DNA of 6,843 bases from an uncultured Polyangiaceae bacterium (GTDB lineage: Bacteria; Myxococcota_A; Polyangia; Polyangiales; Houyiibacteriaceae): contig CAMYJN010000125.1 in NCBI GenBank assembly GCA_947258625.1, forward strand, positions 1 to 6,843. The letters run 5' to 3'. Position numbers and translations under genes: made by a program. This document shows positions 1 to 4,599 of this stretch, piece by piece. The notes beneath the pieces were generated by a model. The model made no database searches and had not been told where the DNA came from. It saw only the letters and a program-made list of their open reading frames with translations. Every line of letters starts with the position of its first letter. Position 1 is the stretch's first letter.

Positions 1-149
1 AGGTAGCCAAGTATCAGACCATCAAGAAGATCAAGGTGCTCCCCGTGGAGTTTTCGGTCGACGGGAACGAGCTCACGCCGACCATGAAGGTCAAGCGCAA
101 CGTCATCAACGACAAGTACGCGAACGACATCGCCGCGCTCTATTCTTGA
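1..149 (+). CDS. Long-chain acyl-CoA synthetase (AMP-forming), C-terminal end only
   Basis: This is the last 48 codons of a gene entering from the left, read from position 3 to the TGA at 147-149. The family activates fatty acids to acyl-CoA through an acyl-adenylate, feeding beta-oxidation or lipid synthesis at the inner membrane. The visible tail has the features of the small C-terminal subdomain of the FAA1/FadD-like AMP-binding family: a segment reading IKKIKVLPVEFSVDGNELTP, then T-x-K-V-K-R-N and an acidic/aromatic end (KYANDIAALYS). In this family the ELTPTxKVKR stretch carries the Lys that contacts the adenylate. The catalytic core and AMP-binding signature lie outside the window, so substrate chain length cannot be judged. 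Two inverted repeats follow the stop and could end the transcript. The family assignment is strong for so short a fragment; a gene symbol would be a guess. Confidence 0.82.
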   Translation, partial: VAKYQTIKKIKVLPVEFSVDGNELTPTMKVKRNVINDKYANDIAALYS

Positions 150-162
150 GCTTCGAGGGTGC

Positions 163-214
163 GCGCTAGCAAGCTAGCGCCAACCGCATCCCCGGGCGAA
201 GTAGTCTGGCCCGG
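163..214. terminator. Two tandem inverted repeats after the acyl-CoA synthetase gene, possible terminator
   Basis: The first repeat is GCGCTAGC (163-170), two bases, then GCTAGCGC (173-180): perfect 8-bp arms starting 13 nt after the synthetase stop codon. The second is CCGGGC (192-197) with GCCCGG (209-214), 6-bp arms and an 11-nt loop. Neither is followed by a T tract on either strand, so this is not a textbook rho-independent terminator. Its place right behind a stop codon, facing minus-strand genes on the other side, fits a transcript end. Confidence 0.35.
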
Positions 215-432
215 CGTCCTTGCTCGCCTCGGAGTAGCGCTCCGGTCGCCGACGTTCGCATCTCCCTACCGAAGCTCTCGACGGAGCGCGCGCATCGCAC
301 GAACAAGGGACTCGGCCCCCCCAACGCCGCGTCCTCGAGAACACCCCGCGCTCGCTCCTCAGCTTGTTCGGGCCACAGGCCGTTGCTTCGCAAGAGCGAC
401 TCGGCTTCTTCTACCCACTTCGCCAGATCCAC
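166..432 (-). CDS. Weak hypothetical ORF of 88 aa (possibly a decayed gene)
   Basis: The minus frame is open from 660 to the TAG at 166-168. Its upstream part (codons before about 480) is Arg/Pro/Ser-rich and does not look like protein. From a GTG at 432 it reads MDLAKWVEEAESLLRSNGL and continues with a Glu/Ala-rich helical stretch of plausible composition. I recognise no family, signal peptide or membrane segment, and see no good Shine-Dalgarno before the GTG. The stop codon lies inside the 163-180 inverted repeat. It is on the same strand as the two lipoprotein genes but about 300 nt beyond the end of the second. It may be a real small gene, a remnant of a longer one, or chance; I lean towards remnant or chance. 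Confidence 0.22.
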   Translation of the reverse strand: MDLAKWVEEAESLLRSNGLWPEQAEERARGVLEDAALGGPSPLFVRCARSVESFGREMRTSATGALLRGEQGRRARLLRPGMRLALAC

Positions 433-724
433 GGCGACGATCGTATCAAACCCGGGATCGCAGGTGAAGCCCGAACCGCATCGAGCCCGGCAGACAACGA
501 GGGCAGGGCGCCCTGGTTGCCGGAGGCGGCGGTTACTCGATGGTGTTCTCCTTTTGTTGTGTGCCGTGGATGGCAGCTCTCTCATCGAAGCAGGAGAGCT
601 GTCTCCAGGGCCCACGACCGGCGCGTGCGGGTGCCCTCTCGAACGGGCGAATTGGTCCATGAACCTTCGGGAGGGTCACACACGTTCTCGCGGCATTGTT
701 TTGGTGGGCGCAGCCGACGGCATC
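433..724. other. Spacer without a convincing gene
   Basis: This stretch lies downstream of the propeller lipoprotein gene, which is on the minus strand. The open frames crossing it on the plus strand continue antisense through the lipoprotein gene and look like its shadows. The only structure seen is an inverted repeat, CAGCTCTC (574-581) with GAGAGCTG (594-601): perfect 8-bp arms and a 12-nt loop. It begins about 125 nt past the lipoprotein stop and has no T tract on either side. It could mark the 3' end of the lipoprotein transcript, but the evidence is thin. Confidence 0.3.
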
Positions 725-2050
725 CTACAGCCCGGTGTCCCAGAGGACCCGAACCGGCCTTCGGACCATGTGGTGGCACTCAACATTGTAGATTCCGTGG
801 CCGTAGTACAGATACCCGGTTTCGGTGGTGGTCCCATCGGTGGGTTGGCTTGGGCTCAGCAGGCTTGGATACAGATACCAGGGCTCGCCGGTATTCGGGG
901 TCTCATTGCGCGTGAGGAGCTTATTCCCAACCGTCCAGTTGATTCGGTCGAACGAAATCGAGTAGTAGAAACCGTCCGCAGATACGAACACAGCCAAGTA
1001 GGCGTCCAGCGAGACGTTGTAGCTGACGCTCGGGAACCCAGCCCAGAAAGCCGTGGAACTTGGACCACGAATGACGGGATCGCTGTTTCCGTCGATACCG
1101 GGCTCGTCAAAGCTGCCTTGGAAGTACTTGTGCCACGAACCAGGGGCGCCGTCGGATGAGATGGGAGACCGGGCTAAATGGATCTCGTCAGCGCCGGGAA
1201 ACAGAGGTTGACCCCAATCGAGGTAGTAGAGGTAGATGAAACCGTCGCTTTCATCGACCAACGCGCACGGCCCTCCCGCCCCAAATGCACCCGGCCACGG
1301 CGGAGGTTCGGGCCTAGGCTGCCGGCCGGTGATGACCGGGCCAAGTCGCTGCCATGTCTGCCCCTCATCCGAAGATCGGGCAAGTCCAATCGTGGCGTAG
1401 TACCCGCCCTCCGGCCACTGGAACTCGCCGTGATAGAACATCAAGAGATCTTGGCCATCGGTCGCGCGAATGACGGATCCTGGCCCTGCGTAGTCGCGGT
1501 CGAAGCCCTCACCGCTGGGAGTCAGAGCCGGAACCGAGTTTCCGGCCTCCAGGTTCACCGGAGTCCAGCTATTGAAGTCCGCGGAAGTGAAGTGGTGCGC
1601 AACCCCGGGCCAGAGATGATAGATGTCATCGGTCTTGTAGTAGGAGACATGTTCGTCGGGTATGCAATGGAGACCCCACTGCCCGGCGCCAATCACGTCT
1701 TCCTGGTCTCCCGTGAACGCGATGTACGGCTCACGGCATACGCCCCCTCGGCACATCCCTGTGCCAGCAGCGCATGAGCTTCCATCCCGCATCGCCGGGT
1801 ACTCGCACACCTGGTTCGCAGTGCACAGGTCGTCGGTGCATTCATTCGCGTCGTCACAGTCCGCAGCGCTCTCGCATTCAGAGGTGCCACCGGTTCCGCC
1901 GCCGCCGAAGCCACCCGAACCGCCGGTTCCCGCGATGCCGCCAGTTCCACCGGCGCCACCGATACCACCACTACCACCGGCGCCCGCCTTCTCGCTGCAG
2001 CCCATGATGCCCAGCGCCAACACGCAGAAGAATCCGAGTAGATAACGCAT
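725..2050 (-). CDS. Lipoprotein with Gly-rich linker, CTxDxC cysteine module and beta-propeller-like domain
   Basis: 441 aa, predicted to be exported and lipid-anchored on the envelope. The start chosen is the ATG at 2050: GAGGAGG lies 6 nt upstream, whereas a GTG at 2065 would put that site inside the gene. Residues 1-17 are a short signal peptide ending in IMGC (lipidated C18). Residues 22-56 are a flexible Gly/Ser/Thr linker, typical of myxobacterial lipoproteins. Residues 59-105 form an eight-Cys module with DDANECTDDLC at its core. Residues 106-441 are rich in Trp, Tyr and Asp and contain a good Asp-box (S226-x-D-x-G-x-T-W233) plus a degenerate one (SFDRINW). This suggests a sialidase- or GH43-like propeller that may bind or cleave a glycan. 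I could not identify a catalytic triad with confidence, so enzyme activity is inference. The related small lipoprotein gene ends 97 nt upstream; the two are probably co-transcribed. The stop is TAG at 727-725. Confidence 0.85.
   Translation of the reverse strand: MRYLLGFFCVLALGIMGCSEKAGAGGSGGIGGAGGTGGIAGTGGSGGFGGGGTGGTSECESAADCDDANECTDDLCTANQVCEYPAMRDGSSCAAGTGMCRGGVCREPYIAFTGDQEDVIGAGQWGLHCIPDEHVSYYKTDDIYHLWPGVAHHFTSADFNSWTPVNLEAGNSVPALTPSGEGFDRDYAGPGSVIRATDGQDLLMFYHGEFQWPEGGYYATIGLARSSDEGQTWQRLGPVITGRQPRPEPPPWPGAFGAGGPCALVDESDGFIYLYYLDWGQPLFPGADEIHLARSPISSDGAPGSWHKYFQGSFDEPGIDGNSDPVIRGPSSTAFWAGFPSVSYNVSLDAYLAVFVSADGFYYSISFDRINWTVGNKLLTRNETPNTGEPWYLYPSLLSPSQPTDGTTTETGYLYYGHGIYNVECHHMVRRPVRVLWDTGL
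1883..1987 (-). repeat. Low-complexity Gly-rich linker coding repeat
   Basis: Imperfect GGN-rich triplet repeats encode residues 22-56 of the propeller lipoprotein (GAGGSGGIGGAGGTGG and onward). Such tracts probably space the folded domains away from the lipid anchor. They can change length by slippage, so strain-to-strain length variation would be expected here. Confidence 0.75.
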
Positions 2051-2056
2051 CACTGG

Positions 2057-2063
2057 CCTCCTC
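2057..2063 (-). promoter_or_regulatory. Shine-Dalgarno site deciding the start of the propeller lipoprotein
   Basis: The minus strand reads GAGGAGG, 6 nt before the ATG at 2050. It excludes the in-frame GTG at 2065 as the main start. The resulting N-terminus, MRYLLGFFC, then matches that of the neighbouring lipoprotein, MRYLFGFLC. Confidence 0.75.
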
Positions 2064-2147
2064 ACTGCACCTCAACCTCCCCCACGTCGCACTTCGAGTC
2101 GCAGGCGGCTCTTGCTGAGACAGCGGAAGGGAGGATGCTAATAGGCC

Positions 2148-2639
2148 TTATTCCGTCCTGCACTGGCCGTCCTCGCAGGTGCCTGAGGTAAACCACCACG
2201 AACAGTAGGTCCCGTTGGGTTTGTCTACGTAGTAGCAGGTGCCGTCGGCCGGATCGCACTCGTCTTCCGTACACGGGTTCCCGTCTGAACAGCTGACCGC
2301 CGGCGCGAACACGCACCTTCCATCCCAACCGCACTCGTCGTCGGTACACAAATTGTCATCGTCGCACAGGACACCGTCGCAGAGGTGTTCCGCGCCGCAC
2401 AGCCCATCAAGACAGGTGCCCGTAGTGCCGTCGAGGTTGCAGTCCCTTCCGTCGTCCACGGGGGCATGATGACAAGTCACCCCCAACCCCCACGTGCACC
2501 AGTCCCGGGTGCACACGTTGTGGTCATCGCAATCTACGCCTTCGCAGGGGCTTTCCAGACCTTCCAGAACGTCAAAGCATCCCACCAGCGGAACCGCGCC
2601 CAGGGCGCAGACACATAGAAATCCGAATAAGTACCGCAT
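2148..2639 (-). CDS. Small cysteine-rich lipoprotein with CTxDxC repeats
   Basis: 163 aa. Residues 1-20 are a signal peptide ending in the lipobox LVGC, with C21 as the predicted lipidated residue. The mature part has 20 further cysteines, an even number that fits a disulfide-bonded exported protein. Three copies of a (D/S)DxNxCTxDxC core sit at 38-48, 93-103 and 118-128. The two blocks 32-81 and 87-160 both end in C-x10-C-x8-C-x4-C. This resembles the Dicty_CTDC-type repeat (named from memory of the family) often seen in myxobacterial surface proteins. There is no enzymatic domain, so a binding, structural or adhesive role is an inference. The start is supported by GGGAGG 5 nt before the ATG; the stop is TAA. 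It is the upstream gene of a probable two-gene unit with the propeller lipoprotein, whose single cysteine module has the same architecture. It could be a relic that lost a C-terminal domain, but nothing shows truncation. Confidence 0.82.
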   Translation of the reverse strand: MRYLFGFLCVCALGAVPLVGCFDVLEGLESPCEGVDCDDHNVCTRDWCTWGLGVTCHHAPVDDGRDCNLDGTTGTCLDGLCGAEHLCDGVLCDDDNLCTDDECGWDGRCVFAPAVSCSDGNPCTEDECDPADGTCYYVDKPNGTYCSWWFTSGTCEDGQCRTE

Positions 2640-2643
2640 GACA

Positions 2644-2650
2644 ACCTCCC
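2644..2650 (-). promoter_or_regulatory. Shine-Dalgarno site of the small cysteine-rich lipoprotein
   Basis: The minus strand reads GGGAGGT ending 4 nt before the ATG at 2639 (the GGGAGG core ends 5 nt before it). It is a strong site and supports that start. Confidence 0.7.
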
Positions 2651-2913
2651 GGTCCCAGCATGGACAACCTGTGTCGCCGGGGAGCGCCTGGAAATACGTA
2701 ATTCTTCACCCGCACCGACGGCTGCACCTCAAAGGTCCCCGCGTCGCTCAGAACACGAGTCGCGACTGTGCCAGGTCCCATTGAACTCGGCGTTCGTCGC
2801 ACTGCTTCTGCTCCTCTATTGGTACGGCTACTGGCCTCAAGCCGAGAGCCGCTTCACGCGAATCTGCGCTGCGCACCAGGGATGCCCGATCGCTCGAGCT
2901 CCTGAAGTCGGCC
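2651..2913. other. Divergent spacer, probable promoter region for the lipoprotein pair
   Basis: This gap separates the minus-strand lipoproteins from the plus-strand ORF at 2914, so promoters for both directions are expected here. I could not identify convincing -35/-10 pairs. On the minus strand, TTGAGGTGCAG (forward 2722-2732) also occurs just ahead of the second lipoprotein gene (forward 2065-2075). Short frames crossing the gap on either strand do not look like protein. Confidence 0.35.
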
Positions 2914-3261
2914 ATGGACAAGACGCCGGCGATCTCCTCGGACAACCTGATGGTCGCGCAGCACATCTTGGAATACCGTAACCTTCATTCGTTGACCTCC
3001 GAGCTCAACGGCTTCCAAATCGATTTCCAAGACACGCTCGACACCCTCAATGCCCACTTCGCACCCGATCATATGGAAGCCCTGTGCGACACGCGGAAGG
3101 ATGCGCGGAGCCATCCGCTCTACCACTACAACGGCTTTGACAAGCGCGCGGCCAAAACCGTCGCTGGCTTCCATTGCGTGTCCCTTCCGCACATATCGAA
3201 GGCCATCAACGCAGTGACCGAGAGGCGCGCGAAGCTACAAACCGTGCTACCGAAAAACTGA
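2914..3261 (+). CDS. Hypothetical protein of 115 aa, family not recognised
   Basis: The frame from ATG 2914 to TGA 3259-3261 uses mostly C or G at third codon positions and has a protein-like composition: soluble, predicted mainly helical, no signal peptide and no membrane segment. The N-terminal half (MDKTPAISSDNLMVAQHILE onward) looks helical; the C-terminal half contains HPLYHYNGFDKRAAKT and a basic end. No Shine-Dalgarno is visible. The same frame stays open upstream to a TGA at 2782-2784 without another ATG, GTG or TTG, and the last upstream codons (SLELLKSA) would continue a helix. The gene may therefore be a 5'-truncated remnant. It ends 39 nt before a broken toxin-antitoxin locus. The antisense frame at 2854-3192 is less protein-like. 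Function unknown. Confidence 0.42.
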   Translation: MDKTPAISSDNLMVAQHILEYRNLHSLTSELNGFQIDFQDTLDTLNAHFAPDHMEALCDTRKDARSHPLYHYNGFDKRAAKTVAGFHCVSLPHISKAINAVTERRAKLQTVLPKN

Positions 3262-3300
3262 CCGAACGCAACTCCCGTCAGCGCCGTCCGATACCCAACC

Positions 3301-3610
3301 ATGCGCCGAAGACGATGGCGGTTCTACGAGACCGCCTCCGGCGCCAAGTCAGTCCAAGCGTTCCTCGACAACCTAACCGCAGCTGAGGCCGCCGAAGTGG
3401 TCGCGGCCATGAAAGAGGTCGCTCGGGAGGGCCTCCGTTTCGCTCGCCACCTCCCCGGCCATCGTGAGCCGTCTCGAGTCAGGTCACGACGTTCGTGTCT
3501 CCACCCTCGAGAAGTACGTGGCTGCCCTGGGCTTTCAACTCGAGTTCAAAGCCGTATCGCCGAGGAAGTCGGCGACCAAACCGTCACGTACACGGCGGGC
3601 CAAGAAGTAG
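3301..3610 (+). pseudogene. Deletion-fused toxin-antitoxin remnant: HigB/Gp49-like toxin 5' part joined to XRE/HigA-like antitoxin 3' part
   Basis: From ATG 3301 the first frame reads MRRRRWRFYETASGAKSVQA, then FLDNL, an Ala/Glu helix, MKEVAREGL and RFARHL. This matches the N-terminal half of Gp49/HigB-type RelE-superfamily mRNA interferases (W-x-F-Y-E-T-x-S-G, F-L-x-x-L, G-L-x-x-A-R-H-L). At about 3450 the match stops; the strand after the RHL, carrying catalytic residues, is absent. In the +1 frame, codons from about 3440 read LATSPAIVSRLESG, then VSTLEKYVAALGFQLEFKAV and a basic tail to TAG 3608-3610. That is the recognition helix and C-terminus of an XRE-family antitoxin of the kind encoded directly downstream of such toxins. 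A deletion of a few hundred bases within an ancestral toxin-antitoxin pair explains both halves. Neither product should work. The toxin frame continues out of frame into the hydrolase gene, which is meaningless. No Shine-Dalgarno is evident before 3301. Confidence 0.72.
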
Positions 3611-3616
3611 CTCCAG

Positions 3617-3660
3617 GCCCCAGGCAGAAACAACAGGTCGCGCGGCCTGTTCGCTGGGGC
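3617..3660. other. Nested inverted repeat between the toxin-antitoxin remnant and the hydrolase gene
   Basis: The outer arms are GCCCCAG (3617-3623) and CTGGGGC (3654-3660). The inner arms are AACAGG (3632-3637) and CCTGTT (3646-3651) around an 8-nt loop. All pairs are perfect. It starts 7 nt after the antitoxin stop and ends 23 nt before the hydrolase ATG, with no T tract. It may be the old terminator region of the toxin-antitoxin operon or a leader structure of the hydrolase mRNA. Confidence 0.35.
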
Positions 3661-3683
3661 GCTCGTGGTAGCCTGAGCGCATC

Positions 3684-4517
3684 ATGCCAACCCCCGCTTC
3701 GAACCACGTCACCGCCAACGCACTCAACCTCCACTACCTCGAAGCAGGCCAGGGCACCCCAATCCTCCTCCTCCACGGCTTCCCAACCAGCTCCCACCTC
3801 TACCGCAACATCATCCCCAAGCTCGCCAAAACCCATCGCGTCATCGCCATCGACCTCCCAGGCTACGGCCTCTCCGACAAACCCCTCGACGCCCGGTACA
3901 ACTTCAAGTTCTACACCAACACACTCAACGCCTTCCTCGACGCCCTCGACATCCCGACGACCAACCTCGTGGTGCATGATCTCGGCGGCCCCGTCGGCCT
4001 CTACTGGGCAGTCAATAACCCCCGCCGCGTGAACAACATCGTCCTCCTCAACACGCTGGTCTACCCAGAGACCTCGTGGGCCGTGAAGCTCTTCCTCCTC
4101 GCGCTCCGCACCCCGGGCCTCCGCAATTTCCTCGTGAGCCCAAAGGGCATCGTCGGCGCCATGAAGTTCGGCGTCGTTCACAAAGAACGCCTCAACCGCG
4201 AAGTGCTCACCCCATACACCGCGCCCTTCGAAACCCCGGCCGCGCGAAAAGCCCTCATCAAGGCAGGCTCCGGCCTCAGCATCAAAGGCCTCGCCCAAAT
4301 CAAAAAAAAGCTCCCCGCCCTCGAAGCCCCCCTCCGCCTCATCTACGGCGAAAACGACCGCGTCCTCCCCGACGTCGCCAAAACCATGCAACGCATAAAA
4401 CGCACACACCCCCAAGCCGAGCTCACCGCCCTCCCAAACTGCGGCCACTTCCTCCAAGAAGACGAACCCGAGCGAGTAGCGGAGCTCATCGCGGAGTTCT
4501 TCAACCGAGCAAACTAG
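3684..4517 (+). CDS. Alpha/beta-fold hydrolase (epoxide hydrolase / haloalkane dehalogenase-like)
   Basis: 277 aa, the usual length for the family, with no signal peptide, so probably cytoplasmic. In order: the oxyanion-loop motif H31-G-F-P-T-S-S, the strand VIAIDLPGYGLSDKP (53-67), the nucleophile elbow V97-H-D99-L-G-G, a helical cap region around 130-205, the acid D225 in LRLIYGENDRVLP, and the base H255 in NCGHF. An Asp nucleophile is typical of epoxide hydrolases and haloalkane dehalogenases. In dehalogenases a Trp follows that Asp and Asn or Glu follows HG in the oxyanion loop. Here they are Leu100 and Phe33, so dehalogenation is unlikely, and the substrate is unknown. No clear Shine-Dalgarno precedes the ATG. 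The coding strand is unusually C-rich and G-poor (codons such as CTC, ACC, AAC, CCC), unlike the kinase gene after it, which may mean separate ancestry. The stop is TAG. Confidence 0.88.
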   Translation: MPTPASNHVTANALNLHYLEAGQGTPILLLHGFPTSSHLYRNIIPKLAKTHRVIAIDLPGYGLSDKPLDARYNFKFYTNTLNAFLDALDIPTTNLVVHDLGGPVGLYWAVNNPRRVNNIVLLNTLVYPETSWAVKLFLLALRTPGLRNFLVSPKGIVGAMKFGVVHKERLNREVLTPYTAPFETPAARKALIKAGSGLSIKGLAQIKKKLPALEAPLRLIYGENDRVLPDVAKTMQRIKRTHPQAELTALPNCGHFLQEDEPERVAELIAEFFNRAN

Positions 4518-4599
4518 CTCCGAACCCATCAGACCGCGCGGCCTGCCCAAATTCGTCTTCGCGCGTCTATTCATCACCTGCGCGTTGTAGACTCACGCC

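Noticed and set aside
383..1159. A 258-codon plus-strand ORF
   Set aside because: Most of it is antisense to the propeller lipoprotein gene and it has no recognisable motif; the lipoprotein has a signal peptide, Shine-Dalgarno and domain structure.
2051..2065. The GTG at 2065 as start of the propeller lipoprotein
   Set aside because: The GAGGAGG ribosome-binding site would lie inside the gene, and the ATG at 2050 gives an N-terminus matching the paralogue.
2748..2966. A 72-codon minus-strand ORF in the divergent spacer
   Set aside because: It lacks a Shine-Dalgarno, overlaps the better plus-strand ORF and has no recognisable feature.
3301..4032. A single 243-aa protein starting with the toxin sequence
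   Set aside because: After about residue 51 the frame no longer resembles a toxin, passes through the antitoxin in the wrong frame and then runs out of frame through the hydrolase gene.
3639..4545. An 11-mer CGCGCGGCCTG at 3639-3649 and 4535-4545 flanking the hydrolase gene, as possible mobile-element repeats
   Set aside because: It is short and pure GC-rich sequence, expected by chance in such DNA, with no further extension and no transposase or integrase.
3546..4577. A 343-codon minus-strand ORF opposite the hydrolase
   Set aside because: It is antisense to a clear alpha/beta hydrolase with all catalytic motifs, and its Glu/Val/Gly-rich product follows from the C-rich coding strand.
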